From: Capra hircus
Taxonomy: Eukaryota > Chordata > Mammalia > Artiodactyla > Bovidae
NCBI RefSeq assembly: GCF_001704415.2
Contig: NC_030826.1
Span: forward strand, 58,857,362-58,921,361
Length of the DNA: 64,000 bases
Reading direction: 5' to 3'
Part shown: one piece after another, positions 44,498 through 56,535 of the stretch
How the letters are laid out: each line of letters begins with the position of its first letter
How positions within the stretch are numbered: position 1 is the stretch's first letter
Translations under genes and position numbers: made by a program
The notes under the pieces: model-generated
What the model saw: only the letters and a program-made list of their open reading frames with translations
Told to the model about the DNA's origin: nothing
Database searches by the model: none

Positions 44498-45599
44498 TGA
44501 GTGTGTGACGGGAAGAGCCAGCAAGAGGCTGTTGCTGGCTGTGTCTGTACCTGCGAAGTGCGCCCCCCGGAGGCCGAAGGGCAGGACAGCCGACTCTGCA
44601 GCTGACAGGGACGTGGACACCTCACACCTTCTCTGCAGCGTTTTGGGGGTGCTGGGAGTTCTGATGGCGTCATTCACGCATGCAGGGGTCACTGAAGACC
44701 AAGAACCACGGGCTCCAGAGTTTCTTCTCTAAGATTCTTGACACGGCCCCACACTGCCGGTGCTTTCCCAGAGCTCTCTGTAGAACACCTGGCTCTGTGG
44801 TTCTGCCGTTATTCTGGAATCGTAGCTACATCCACAGATGGCGATGGATACCATTTACATTCATCCTGTGAAGAGGAGCTGTGGTTTAGAGAGGGGGAAT
44901 CGCAAAAGTCATTCCTGGTGCTCGCAGGCTGTAGAACAGACGCCGTTTCTTCGCTAGCATAGAGCCGTGGGGTTCGTTTTCCTCCTGGCTCTGTTTACCA
45001 AAGTGTCTTTCCTCATCATTTTATTAACTGCTGCTTATTTATCGTTTGACCTCCTAAAATGACAGGAATCAGGAGTACCTATCTCCCTGATTATTCCAAA
45101 AAGCAGGGAAAACAACCACTTCTTCCTCTTAACACCCATGAGTCGCCTCCCTGTGATAGCTTCGCTTCCGAAACCTTTCTTACGATCACCATTTCATTGT
45201 TACTGCACCTAGAACAGTGCCTTACCAGGGGCATCGTCCCGATAGCTGTTATTAAGGGCAAAATGGATCTGCTTATGGAACTGATTAACACTGGCAAATG
45301 GAGACAGGTTTAAATATCTTCCGGAAACAGATCAACTTCTCCTGGCGCCGCGGTCCTTACACACACTTCCCGTTTTTCTTCTTTCTGCCTCACGCAGGGT
45401 AGACCCACAAACACTGGAAGTCTGTTTACCCCCTACAAATGGGTGTATGCTCTGTAGTCCTAGTAAGAAATCGGACGGCGGGGGGTGGCGATGAAAGCAA
45501 AGGACAAACAGCAGCAAAAAGAGATGATGGGCTGGAGAGGGAAGTGGGGAAGGCATCCGGGAACCAGCTTCTTCTGTCCCAAGCAGAGCAATGCCAGAG
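44498..45599. other. No gene recognised
   Basis: Mixed composition. Overlapping frames at 44428-44962 and 45059-45313 lack domains. 'cctagaacagtgccttacc' near 45209 may be an L2 trace. Confidence 0.4.
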
Positions 45600-45800
45600 C
45601 TAACGGTAATGGTAACAGCTTTATTGAGTGTGTATTGTGCCAATGCATACGCGGCTCACTCACTTGGTCTAACAGCAGGCCTTTGAGGTCAGTGATATGA
45701 CTTTCCCCGTGTGACAGGTAAAGACACTGAGCAGGAGGAGTCAGTGGCTTGTCCACAACGACACCGCCAGGAAGTTCTCAGGCTGTGGTGGATGAAACTA
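45600..45800 (-). repeat. MIR relic
   Basis: 'agctttattgagtgtgtatt', 'gtgacaggtaaagacactga' and 'agtggcttgtccacaacgac' fit MIR in reverse. Confidence 0.55.
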
Positions 45801-45904
45801 GGCATCATGGGGCCACCGCCTGTGCTCAGCACCACCTATGGTACCCCTCTACAAAGCAAACCCGTCAGCCATCGGATGCCCAGGTTGTCCGTCTCACTGT
45901 ACCT

Positions 45905-46085
45905 ATGCCTTTTATTTAATCATTGTAACTATCTCATGAGGTGGTTTTGCAATGAATGTTTCAGGGACGAGGACATGGAGCCTCAGAAAAAGGGTGTGCG
46001 TCACCCATGATTCTCCAGTTTCTAAGAAGCAAGTTAGAATTCAAACCCAGGCCTTCAGATCCAAAGCCTCTGTTCTCTCTCTGTG
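45905..46085 (-). repeat. MIR relic
   Basis: 'tctcatgaggtggttttgca', 'gacatggagcctcagaaaaa', 'gcaagttagaattcaaaccc' and 'aggcc' fit reverse MIR. Confidence 0.6.
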
Positions 46086-47960
46086 CCAAATGTCTTGTTA
46101 TGGAAGCATGAAGCTTCCTACTAGAACTTACGGGAACTACAGAGGCCCATGGCAGCAGCTAAGCTCACAGCCTGCAACCTCCCAATGAGGGATTCATTTT
46201 TAACTTGGGGGGATTTCACTTCCGATTTGCCTTCCAGTTTTAGATTTTTGAGAAGCGGCTTATTTATCTCCTTCTCATTGACTGGATCAGGACACAAGTA
46301 TCTGGAACCCACGCGATCTTTTAGTTTATTTCCAGCATGAGAGGTCAGAATGAATCACTGATCATATGTAATCATTTAAATTACAGTCATGCATTGAAAA
46401 CAATTAAATAGAATTCTCCTTTGGACTGATATTCAGAAGACAGGACTCTTGAGTAAAATATCAAGTTTAGACAAAATATTTTTAATTTCAAATGTAATTT
46501 CAAATGTAACTGTATATTCCCATATTTATATATTGCTATTGTGCTATAAAAGTTCTCCTCCTTAAAAACAAATGTGATAAATGGTTTCGTTATTATTTCA
46601 GTTTGGAAGTAGGCAGCTACAGAAATAACATTTTAATATATTCCAGATTAGACTCCATGCTATATTTGTAATAAGGACTTGTTTCCAGCATTAGTTGGCA
46701 GATCGCTCACATGAACAATTATCCAAATAGCTATTAGGATATGATTGCGCTCATTTCCAGGCAAAGCCGGGTTGCCAGGGCTCAGCCTGGCTGCTGGTTC
46801 GATTTAGGTTTGACTTTTGGAGAAAGCCGCAAGAATTTGTCAGTCGTCCTGGCTGTAAGGGAGTCTCCCTGTCTTGAGGCTAGTCTCCTTCCTACTTGAA
46901 AACAGAGGCAAACGTGTTTTTCTTTTGTTTTATTTTTACAGTTTTACATGACCTAGGGGAAAGGGAAGGAGAGGGAGAGGGGGAAGAAAAAAACGTGACG
47001 GGGCAGCGCTGCACGGGAAAGAAAAACGAAACAGGAGGAAAGTGAAAGGCTTAACCTCGTGGCGAAGTGCAGACGCAGAGGACGCATCGCGAGCCACGCG
47101 TGGACTGTCCGGGGCACACACTCCACAGTTAGGTCTCAGCAGAGAGGCTCATACGCAGTGTGATTTATAGGCGTGGATGCCAGAAAGAAAGGGTGTTTAT
47201 AGAAATAGAGAGTCAAGCTTTCTCCTGTTGCCCATTCATTATGCTTCTGCATGGCTTGGCACCTGGGGATCCTGCTGGTTAATCTGGTCCAACACTCCAA
47301 CCCAAGAACAGTGACTCCCTTAGACGAGGTGAAGAAAAGCTCCCTTTGTGCTCAGGCCTCAGGCTGGTGGAAAGATTATTTAGAAAGCCCATGCGCTTCT
47401 TGGGAGTGGGGCGAGGCCTCCCATGGCCGCCTGACGAGAGAGTCTTACGACAGGTCTCAGATTCCACCCATCAACCACCAAAACCACCATCCCCGCCGCA
47501 CAGCTGGAAAGGTCTCTGTTCTTCTTCAGGTTGTGGGGTGGGAAGGCCTGAAGGGGCAAAGCAAAGGCAGTTTTTCCCCCAATCTAGTTATTGACATCCA
47601 TCTTGCTGAAGACCTTTCTGTTGTTATCTGAAGGAATTCTCTTTAATGGAAAGAAAATACCATGGATTGAGGAAGGTATTTTTTCTCTAATGACAGTAGA
47701 GCGCAGACAGTCTTACTTTGCACAGAATCTCAGGGTCTTGCTCAGTCATTGAGTCGAGGTGTTGCTTCCTATGGTTATTATCACAACCAAGTTTGGTAAA
47801 TGGTTGATGGTTAATAGTGGACTTTGCGTTCTATTCCGAATGATTTCCTCTAATGCATTCCTCTCCTGACACTGGAATTCAGAGCATTAGTGGAAGGAAG
47901 TCAAGACTCAGCCTTATAACTCTCCTAAACCACTCTTGGTGCAAGAGTGTAATTATTTTT
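46086..47960. other. No gene recognised
   Basis: A GA-rich block lies at 46955-46990 and a small CpG cluster at 47060-47112. The plus-strand frame at 47251-47631 (126 residues) starts M-A-W-H-L-G-I-L-L-V but has no domain or splice evidence. Confidence 0.4.
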
Positions 47961-48170
47961 CATTAAGTATTTATTGAACTCTTTCCATGTGGCCAAACGC
48001 TAAGTTCTTACAAACGCATGATCCCGTCTGATGCTCATGATGACGCTCTTTGTGAAGTCTGATCGTCACCTCCATTTTACAGAAATAGGTGAAAGGTGTC
48101 AGAGTGACGGTGAGTCGTCCGAGGGTGTGACGAGCTTGCAGGTGATCTCGGATGCAGCCCCAGACATCCT
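47961..48170 (-). repeat. MIR relic
   Basis: 'aagtatttattgaactcttt', 'ccatgtggccaaacgctaag' and 'cctccattttacagaaatag' fit reverse MIR. Confidence 0.6.
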
Positions 48171-48235
48171 GACACCTAGTTCAGCACCACCCAGCTTCCC
48201 ATCACTAGGAGCTGCGTGTGCTGTGTGTGTGCTCA

Positions 48236-48382
48236 GTTGCTTTGCTGCGGCTAAGTCGCCTCAGTCGTGTCCAACTCTGTGCGACCCCACAGACGGCAGC
48301 CCACCAGGCTCCCCGGTCCCTGGGATTCTCCAGGCAAGAACACTGGAGTGGGTTGCCGTTTCCTTCTCCAGTGCAGGAAATT
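48236..48382 (-). mobile_element. BOV-A2 monomer
   Basis: 'ggctaagtcgcctcagtcgt', 'gtgcgaccccacagacggca', then 'ggttgccgtttccttctcca'. Reverse complement. It directly abuts the next SINE. Confidence 0.92.
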
Positions 48383-48583
48383 GCTTTAGTCGTGTCCAGC
48401 TCTTTGCGAGCCTATGGACTGTAGCCCGCCGGGCTCCTCTGTCCATGGGATTCCCCAGGCATGAATACTGGAGTGGGCTGCCACGCGCTCCTCCGGGGGA
48501 TCATCCCAACCCAGTAATCAAGCCCACGTCTCTTCTCTTCTGCACTGGCCAGCAGGCGCTTCACCGCTAGCACCACCAGTGGT
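48383..48583 (-). mobile_element. Bov-tA SINE
   Basis: 'tagtcgtgtccagctctttg' to 'caccgctagcaccaccag', with the head carrying 'aatcaagcccacgtctcttc'. Together with 48236-48382 it forms a composite minus-strand SINE pair. Confidence 0.9.
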
Positions 48584-50239
48584 GTGAAGACCTATATTTT
48601 GAAGAAAATTTTTGTATGCCTCATCTCACAAGAATCTCACAGTCATTGTCTCAATATAGAAGGAAGCAGCACCGCGTCTGAATATAGACTTCCTGCCTCT
48701 GAGAGTCAACCACCAAGCCCTTTTCATTCTTTTGGGAGTTACAGCCATCTTCCCTCATTCACACTGTCCAAGAATGGATGAAGTGATTCCAGGCTGATGT
48801 GGAAAATCACAGTAGTCCCAACAAGCTTCGGCTCTTTTGTAGAAACAGTTAAGAATGGGATGAGGGATGCTGATAGAGAAGATAATTAGGCAAAACGGCA
48901 AGGGGAAAAGGGGGTGAGATGGATGTCGCATGATTGAGAGAAAGGGAGATCCTTTCGCTTTTCTTCTTGTCCTGGGCTCCCTAAACATGCTTGTATTTTC
49001 AGCTTTTCTATTTTCTTAGAAAAATATAAGAAACTAATGAAATATGTGTAAATAAGTGATATTGAATCAGTTACATAAAATTTGTAAAAATTAGATTTTC
49101 TTCTAAATCTTTATCTTAAAAAAAAAAAAACTACCAGAAAAAAAAAGAGAGCTCCACTGTTGCAATAAAAGTTTCTTTCTAAGAGAAGTCACTTTCCATG
49201 CTGGTAGGCTGTGTTAGAAAGCATTTAATCACCTCTGTTTAAATTAAACAGAAATCTCGATTTTTGTTTTGCTCCAAGGTGATCTATTTGAAATGCATTG
49301 ATATATGAAATAAGCATACAGAGATATTAAAAAAAATAAGACATGATTAATTCTTAACCCTATTTTATGGAATCACGCCAAATATCATCAAAATTGGACA
49401 CAAAACGTTCTCTGGAATCTTTTTTTATTTTCTTTCCAAAAATTCCAGCCTTGGCTTGGCATCATCTAAATTTGTATTGTCAATTAGAAGGAAGGCTCTC
49501 GATTCTGCTCGCCACAGTCTCCATTCTTCACTGACTTCTGAAACATATCAGGGTTGCGGGAAGCTCATATGATTCCCAAGGTCAAGGGCAGAATAAACTG
49601 GGGAGAGGACACACCCTCCTGCTTTATATAAACTCTTATTAAAATCTGCAGTTGCCTGGGCTGCATGTCTTTCCTTTCTTTTTCATAACTACTGCTGAAA
49701 TTAAAGCTGGAAAAGAGAGGGAAAAGATTGATATTGTTGGTCGCTGGGGTTTGCATTTGGCATTCCTCAAATAATGGGATGTAATACGGTTATGCAGAAA
49801 ACAGATTGATTTTTCACAATTTTCCCACAGAGGTAATAGGGAACAGACTGGAGGAAATTCCAGGGTTTCACTGGGGGAACTATTTGCTACACAACTCAAG
49901 AAGAAAACAAACTCAAACCATCCTTTTTTTGCAATTTTCCCTTCAGTATTTGTAAGTGGGAAATTTGCTAACCAATTTGTTTTTATTCCTGTGAGTTTCA
50001 GGAATGTGGGGATATTTTCAGTTTTACAGAAAGATTTCAGAACGTTTACCAATTGGGTGAATCGCAGGTGATAACAGGTAAAATGATGGTGTTAGAAATG
50101 GAATTTACCTAAGATATTCTTCCAAAAATGTAAGGTATCTGTTTTAAGATCTGTCCCTTTTTCTCCCTCTACTCTTCTCTGCCTCTCTGCATCTCAGGAG
50201 ACACTGAACGGTTCTATCCGTGTGTTGCTGGTGCTGAAA
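48584..50239. other. AT-rich unassigned DNA
   Basis: A-run 49118-49130. The 137-residue minus-strand frame (49639-50052) and a partly overlapping 63-residue frame have no domain. No gene is supported. Confidence 0.45.
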
Positions 50240-50330
50240 CAGAACCAGAGGTGTTGGGACGTGGGCCCAGGGTCACACCGTTGGTAGAGGAAATGCTGGA
50301 CTCCCTCATTCCAGCGTGCACAGACTTTCA
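50240..50330 (-). repeat. MIR fragment
   Basis: 'gggcccagggtcacaccgtt' and 'ggtagaggaaatgctggact' fit a short reverse MIR piece. Confidence 0.4.
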
Positions 50331-50384
50331 TTAACGCTGAAGAAAGGAATGTACCCCTGAATTTAATTTCCTTCTTCTTTGCAG

Positions 50385-50462
50385 GAAGCCAGTCAACTCA
50401 GTTGGTTAAAGCACCACTGTGCTAATGAGGCCAAGGTCACTGGCTTGACCCCTCAATGGTAT
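50385..50462 (+). tRNA. tRNA-Ile(AAU)-like relic, probably a pseudogene
   Basis: The order of parts matches a eukaryotic tRNA-Ile. There is a D-arm block 'actcagttggttaaagc', an anticodon-loop block 'gtgctaatgaggcca' with AAT in loop position, a variable block 'aaggtc', and a T-arm block 'ggcttgacccc' resembling box B. Acceptor ends ('gccagt' and 'atggtatc') no longer pair, there are extra bases before the anticodon arm, and the T-stem has mismatches. This is most likely a retroposed or decayed tRNA, or the head of an old tRNA-derived SINE, rather than a working gene. Confidence 0.45.
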
Positions 50463-50845
50463 CTCTAGCATCGCATTTACGCATTTACAAAGTCTCATTC
50501 TTTGTTTCCAGCCCCAGACAATGGACTTGCAAAGAATAAACTTTTGCTCAGTTCCCTTTATAACCAGAGTATGGATGAGTCATAGAAAACCCACTCTGAC
50601 CACGAAGAAAGTAATTCAAAGCCTTTATTCTAAAATTCATGTCTCCGAAATAACAATGTCACTACAACAACCAGTGAAAATTAGTCAGCTTCCATCTTTG
50701 GTTAATAAAACTTTATCCCTTTGCTTTGTCCACTCAGTACATCTTTCTGTGTCTCTTGCCCTAGTATAGGGAGAAGGCTGTTCCTCACTGCTCAGTAAAG
50801 AAGTAGCTGTAAACACAAGTCTATTCAGGAGTTGTCTGGGGCTAC
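50463..50845. other. No feature recognised
   Basis: The 82-residue frame at 50521-50769 has no domain and no splice context. Confidence 0.4.
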
Positions 50846-51041
50846 TCCTGGTGGCTCGGATGATAAAGAATCTCCCTGCAATTCGAGAGACCTGGGTTCA
50901 ATGTCTGGGTTAGGAAGATCCCCTGGAGAAGGGACTGGTGACCCACTCGAGTATTCTTGCCTGGAAAAATCCCATGGGCAGAGGAGCCTGGCAGGCTATA
51001 GTCCATGGGATTGCAAAGAGTCAGACATGACTGAATGAGTA

Positions 51042-51044
<3 letters not shown>
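50846..51044 (+). mobile_element. Bov-tA SINE
   Basis: Head 'ctggtggctcggatgataaa', 'gacctgggttcaatgtctgg', body 'cccatgggcagaggagcctg', end 'gtcagacatgactgaatgag', leading straight into a (CA)n array. Confidence 0.94.

Positions 51045-51091
<47 letters not shown>
51045..51091 (+). repeat. (CA)n microsatellite at SINE 3' end
   Basis: About 22 CA dinucleotides follow 'aacacata' of the Bov-tA tail, indicating that the array grew from the SINE tail. Confidence 0.96.
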
Positions 51092-51093
<2 letters not shown>

Positions 51094-51907
51094 TTTTTAG
51101 ACCCAGCTCCAGCAATCCTTGCTGTCAAGACTAAGCCCTGTTAAGACTGAGCACTGAAGCTTTCAAGAGAAAAAAAAAAAAGGCACCACGTAGGTCTCTG
51201 GGGCCCACGTGCCCCGGACTGTCTTATGAGCCTCATATTTGGTTCGCATCCTGTAAGTCTCCTCATTTCCAAAGGCATGGAGTCTTCACACTGCTTGTGG
51301 CCCGCAGAGAATTCCAAACATTTTTCAGATGCCCAGTCCTTCCAGGCATGTCCTGTGCTGTGGTCAAGAAGTGCAACTGGGAGAGGGTGGGGTGGTCAAA
51401 TAACACGTTTACAGCCAGCCTGTGATGAAGGGTCAGGGGAGGAAGCCGTGCAAGCGTCTGATAGAAAGATGGCTGCTGAGGCCGTGAAACGCGAAGGGAG
51501 TCAGAGCGAGATGCGCCGAGTCCCGCCACGAGCGGAAAGCTGGCCCTTTCCCCATCCGCTCCCTCTTCCAGCAGCTGCGGACGTTGACCCCACGGCAGGT
51601 TCTCCAGTTGGAGCCTTGCTTCTGCTTTGATGCATCCTGCGCTCCATCTTGGCAGCACTTCTAGGGTCACAGCTTCTCACGGGGCCACATTCAGCCAGCT
51701 TTCATGTTGCAAGACAGTCTTGTCAAGTAATGGAGCTGAAGGCCTCGTCACAGTGCTCGCCTCCTGTGTGTTGCTGTTCAAACTGACGCTTCTAGAGAAA
51801 ATGAAGGATTGATTTCTCCCAGAGCAGCCAGTCATCAGGGGGTGGGAGTGTAGACCCTGAAGCTGCTGACTTAGAGGAAACACACTGAAGGTGGGGAATC
51901 TTTCTCC
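51092..51907. other. No gene recognised
   Basis: GC-richer than neighbours. A plus frame (51226-51630, 134 residues) and an opposing minus frame (51263-51670, 135 residues) overlap. Neither has a domain. An A-run lies at 51169-51180. Confidence 0.4.
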
Positions 51908-52108
51908 TGCTTGGTCACTCAGCCGTGTCTGACTCTGTGACCCCATGGACTGTAGCCCACCAGGCTCTTCTGTCCCTGGGATTTCCCAGGCAAGAATGCT
52001 GGAGTGCGTTGCCATGCTCTCCTCCAGGGGATCTCCCTGACCCAGGGATCAAACTCACGTCTCCTCCATTGGCAGGTGGGTTCTTTACAGCTGAGCCCCC
52101 GGTGAAGC
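51908..52108 (-). mobile_element. Bov-tA SINE
   Basis: 'ggtcactcagccgtgtctga' to 'cagctgagcccccggtgaag'. Full length, reverse. Confidence 0.93.
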
Positions 52109-53156
52109 GCAGTCTTCTTGGAGCCCTTAAATCTCACTATGGAGGATTGACGTCTCGTCTCTCACTACTATTCACGAAGCAGATTCTACTCACAAGTAGG
52201 TTTGCCTTCTTAATGTGGCTTCAGCAAAGTACTTGAGGGTGAGGCTTTGAGGGAAACGTGTTAATAACTTGGCTCTGAGCTCACTGGGTCAGACCCCTTT
52301 GTACCACTCGGAGGTGGTTTCTGAAGGGCCACTAGACCCAGATGCCTTTGCTGCTTTGGAAATGCCCCCCGTATCTGATTCCCAAGGCAAGTGGGATTTT
52401 TGCAGTTTTTCTATTGCTGTGCCGGCAAGCCAGCCAAGTGGAGTGCATTATTTCATAGTAAAATAAACCTTCCCCTCTTTTTGTTCTGCGGGAAATTACT
52501 CAGTGTGGAGTCCAGACGTGTCACGCTCACATTTCCACCGGGTTTGCTTCCTCCACCGTTGTGGATTCTGCTGCACTGAAGGGTGATCAAAAGTCACAGG
52601 AGCCTGATTTCCATTCCTCCCCTTTTGTTACTTCCTAATCTCCAATTTCATTCACCTCCCTCTCCCGTCTCACCGATGTACACTAACGGTAGCGACTTCA
52701 AGTCGTACCCATCTAGTTACCCCACAGGTGGGTTTGGTGCAAGAGAGGCTCTGTCTCACTGGGACTGCCTTTTTCGTGAAACATGTGAATGAGAATTAAT
52801 GCATGCAGCTATAGAAATACAGCTGTTTGCATCCTTCAGAGGAACTATTTGCCTTTTTCTGGTGTCTTCCCGTCTTAAGGACCACGCCAACATTGGGAGT
52901 GGCTGGCAATACAGAGGATTGACTGCGGCAGCCCTCGGCCTTGCAGGACACTTTTCAGCCCCGCAGAGAGGAGTCAGAGAGAAAATGAGTTCCTGAAGCA
53001 CTGCCGTGGGTGTTTCTCATAGGTGATCCATGAGTGTCTTTTTCTTACCGTTGTGGCAGCTGAGAGAATGGTACTCTGCTATAGATGGCTGATTAGTTTC
53101 CGCCTTTAGCAAAACTGGTCTGTGTTTAAGAACGTAGGTACAAAATGTCTTAGTTT
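52109..53156. other. No gene recognised
   Basis: Short frames at 52269-52792 and 52756-53001 show no domains. No assignable repeat. Confidence 0.4.
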
Positions 53157-53169
53157 AAAGCATGTGATA

Positions 53170-53744
53170 TGTGTACCCCAGTGTTCATCGCAGCACTGTT
53201 TATAATAGCCAGGACATGGAAGCAACCTAGATGTCCATCGGCAGACAAATGGATAAGAAAGCTGTGGTACATATACACAATAGAATATTACTCAGCCTTT
53301 AAAAAGAATACATTTGAATCAGTTCTAATGAAGTGGATGAAACTGGAGCCTATTATACAGAGTGAAGTTAAGTCAGAAAGGAAAACACCAACACAGTATA
53401 ATAACAGAAATATGGAATTTGGAAAGATGGTAATGATGACCCTGTATGACCCTGTCTTTTGGACTCTGTGGGAGAGGGCAAGGGTGGGATGATTTGAGAG
53501 AATAGCATTGAGACATGTATATTACCATATGTGAAATGGATCGCCAGTCCAGGTTTGATGCATGAGACAGGGTGCTCAGGGCTGGTGCACTGGGATGACC
53601 CTGAGGGATGGGGTGGGGAGGAGGGAGGGGGGCTCAGGATGAGGAACACATGTACACCCATGGGTGGTTCATGTCAATGTATGGCAAAAACCACTACAAT
53701 ATTGTAAAGTAATTAGCTTGCAATTAAAACAAATGAATTCTTAA
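53170..53744 (+). mobile_element. 5'-truncated L1 with 13-bp target duplication
   Basis: Ruminant L1 3' end: 'gtaccccagtgttcatcgca', 'catggaagcaacctagatgt', 'gccagtccaggtttgatgca', and 'gtaaagtaattagcttgcaa' near the tail. The 13-mer 'aaagcatgtgata' occurs at 53157-53169 and 53745-53757 and fixes both ends. The small open frame (53169-53492) is L1 sequence, not a gene. Confidence 0.96.
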
Positions 53745-53807
53745 AAAGCATGTGATAGAGTGAGTTGGCCACTCGGTTTAAAAGCCCAGACAAGAGAAAG
53801 CAAAAGC

Positions 53808-54024
53808 GTGCATGCCGAGTCGTTTCAGTCGCGTCTAACTCTCTGCAACCCCGTGGACCATAGCTGCCAGCGTCCCGTGTCTGTGGGATTCTCCAGGCAC
53901 GGGTACTAGAGTGGGCTGCTGTTCCCTTCCTCAGGGATCTTCCCAACCCAGGGATCACACCTGCGCCTCTTACATCTCCCGCGTGGGCAGGCGGGTTCTT
54001 CACCTCTAGTGCCACTGATAGCCC
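53808..54024 (-). mobile_element. Bov-tA SINE
   Basis: 'gccgagtcgtttcagtcgcg' to 'tctagtgccactgatagccc', with a lengthened head ('cttacatctcccgcgtgggc'). Confidence 0.92.
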
Positions 54025-54515
54025 AGTGCCCAGTTTAGCTTAGGGAGTTAGAGCCATATGCCAATGGGAACAAGTCCTTGGGTCAACCTTCCCATGAAGC
54101 AATTGATTGAAACTATTACGTTGACACAGTAAATAAGCATTACCTTGAAAGCCCATCTTGCTAATGCCGTCTGTTCATCACAAGTGAGTAAGGAAGTTTA
54201 GGTAAATACTGCCAACCATTCCACACTCTGCAGAATATAAAGAATAATTCCAAGTATCTAACCTAACGATGATGAGTTCAAAACATCACTTTAGTACATA
54301 CAAAATATGGCATATTGTCAGACAGGTGTCAGAATTTAAATATATGGTGTGTGCAATTTCGGAATTTGTTAACATTTCATTGTAAGCCTGGGAAAGAGCG
54401 CTTCCAAAGCAGTGTGAGGATACACGCTTAGTCAACGTGGCAGAGAGATTCACCAGTGCAGGGAGATGGCCTGGCGTTTATGGAGCAGATTGCACTTGGT
54501 AGTATTCTCATACTG

Positions 54516-54574
54516 TTCATGGGATCCTCGAGGCAAGAATACTGTAGTGGGTTGCCATCCTCTCCTCCGGGGAA
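54516..54574 (-). mobile_element. BOV-A internal fragment
   Basis: 'ttcatgggatcctcgaggca' and 'agaatactgtagtgggttgc', then 'ctcctccgggga'. Both ends are missing. Confidence 0.8.
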
Positions 54575-55419
54575 CCACGTTTTGTCAGAACTCTCCACTG
54601 TGACCCATCTGTCTGGGGTGGCTCTGCATGGCTTAGCTCACAGCTTCATTGAGTCTTGCGAGCCCCTTGGCGATGACAAAGCTGTGATCCAGGAAGGAAG
54701 GTCACTTTATAGTAGCTTCACTGTGGCATTCCGGAAATGTTCACCTTGGAAAGTGAACAAAATGAGCTTATCAAAATGAATGCACATAGGAAGAATGGCT
54801 GGCTTGAGCTCCCTTCTGTGAAGACTTTTGGGTGATTGGGAAATGTGAGAGAGATTTACCACCACCACAAGAACATTTCTTTGGAATGAGGAGGTGCTCA
54901 GATGAGCTGCTGTATCATTCTCAACACCAGGAGTTTTGAAACTGCTTTTGCTTCTTATAAATAAAGGGCTCGTTTCCCCACTGTCTCTCCTCCACCCATC
55001 CCCTACAAAATGATGTCTTGCTTGAACCTGTACTACTTTAAGATAAACAGTGAGTCTCTCGGGCTGAGGTAAGAATGAGGGGGTGGCGTGTAGGGCAGCC
55101 TGGGGCTACCGAACCCCCATCCACCGCTGGAACCGGGGAGGGAAGGATGGCAGGCACCCTGCTGAGGATGCAGAGCTGATGCCGGTGGCGCTGGTCACGG
55201 GCTCGTGAAGCTCGCGCTTCCTTGGCTGTGTGACGCCTGTTAATGTCTTTCCTCTCTTCCTTCTCGCAACTCCGAGTTCTTGTGCTTAGGAAAAGGAAAA
55301 TATGAAATCTCAGACACGCTGACCTACTGTGTGCATAGAAACACCTTAGGCTGATGGAGTAGCTGAGTGAGGCAGGTGAGGGGCCTCCAGATCCGGACGG
55401 GAGCCATCAGGGCAGGGAG
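54575..55419. other. No gene recognised
   Basis: Mixed composition with no repeat or domain-bearing frame. Confidence 0.4.
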
Positions 55420-55622
55420 AGCCTGAGTTCCCATCCCAGCCCTCTTGGTTGCTGGATGAATCCTAGCAAGTGATTAAATCTCCTTCTTTGTCATCTGTCA
55501 AGTGGGGAGGAATATATGTTAATGCCCACAGGAGAGGGATCCTGTGGGGTCCAAAGAGAAGCATGTATGAAGCACACAGTGGCAAGCATAAATTAAACAT
55601 TCAATAAATGTAAATATTATTA
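55420..55622 (+). repeat. MIR SINE relic
   Basis: 'gagttcccatcccagccctc', 'cctagcaagtgattaaatct', 'gtcatctgtcaagtggggag' and 'aacattcaataaatgtaaat' match MIR from head to 3' end. Confidence 0.75.
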
Positions 55623-56535
55623 ATCAAGAATGTGAATGGAATAGAAATAAATAATAACCATGAATTGAAAATATAGCAACAACTCTAAAAGATTAAGCAA
55701 GAAGTTATTCAGTGATGGCATACTCTATCTCCTAACTTCGGGCAATATTATTCACTTAAACAAGCAGTCAAGAATATTAAATGTCAAAATAAAAGATGAT
55801 TTATGAACTTTATCACTCCCTGGCAAGCTTCCACAGAGTAGCTAACAAAGACATGAGTGGGTAATTCATGACCTTGCTTGTTGAGTGGGAAATATTTACC
55901 ATTGTAACTTTGCTAATTCTTTCATTGGCCTGGTGATTCTGCAAATTAATTAGCGCTGCCACTGGTTATAACTTGCGTCCACCAGTTGAGTGAAGGTAAA
56001 TCATTCATTTAAAGTGTGTGTGAGAGAGAACAGATGAGGATTTGATAGGATACCCTCTTTGGCTTTGGAAGTTGAGTGTTGCGTTAATAGAGGGAAGAAA
56101 AGAGCATGTAAGATCAACTTTCAAAATGTTCAATTAATTAGAATAATATATTCCAAAGCTCAGCGTGGTTCTTGGCACAGTTTAAACACTCAACAAATAG
56201 GTTTCATCACCTTCGCCATCAATACCATCTTTACTACCATCTTTATTCAAATGCATTCCTCCAAGCTTAGACAGGACTTTTGTCCCAACAAGATATCGCA
56301 AGGTACGTCCGCATGCTGCTCACATGGAACCGAGGCAAAGAGAAAATCCACTCCCCTGCCCGCTAGTAACGGACAAGACACGTGGGCCAAGGGGACGCCA
56401 GACCCCAAAAGGCCACTGCTACATTTTGCAGTCTAGTTGACGATCAAAACAGCTCACGGGCTGAGGGTCCAGAGAAGAGCACGCCACCTTCTTTATCCTG
56501 GTACCCGCCATTCAACACTTGGCTTCAGGTCTTCC
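55623..56535. other. No gene recognised
   Basis: AT-rich. The 125-residue plus frame at 56059-56436 has no known domain and no exon-like borders. Confidence 0.4.

Noticed and set aside
51226..51670. Opposing 134- and 135-residue frames as a possible gene in GC-richer DNA
   Set aside because: The two frames overlap on opposite strands, neither has a known domain, and length alone is expected by chance in GC-richer DNA.
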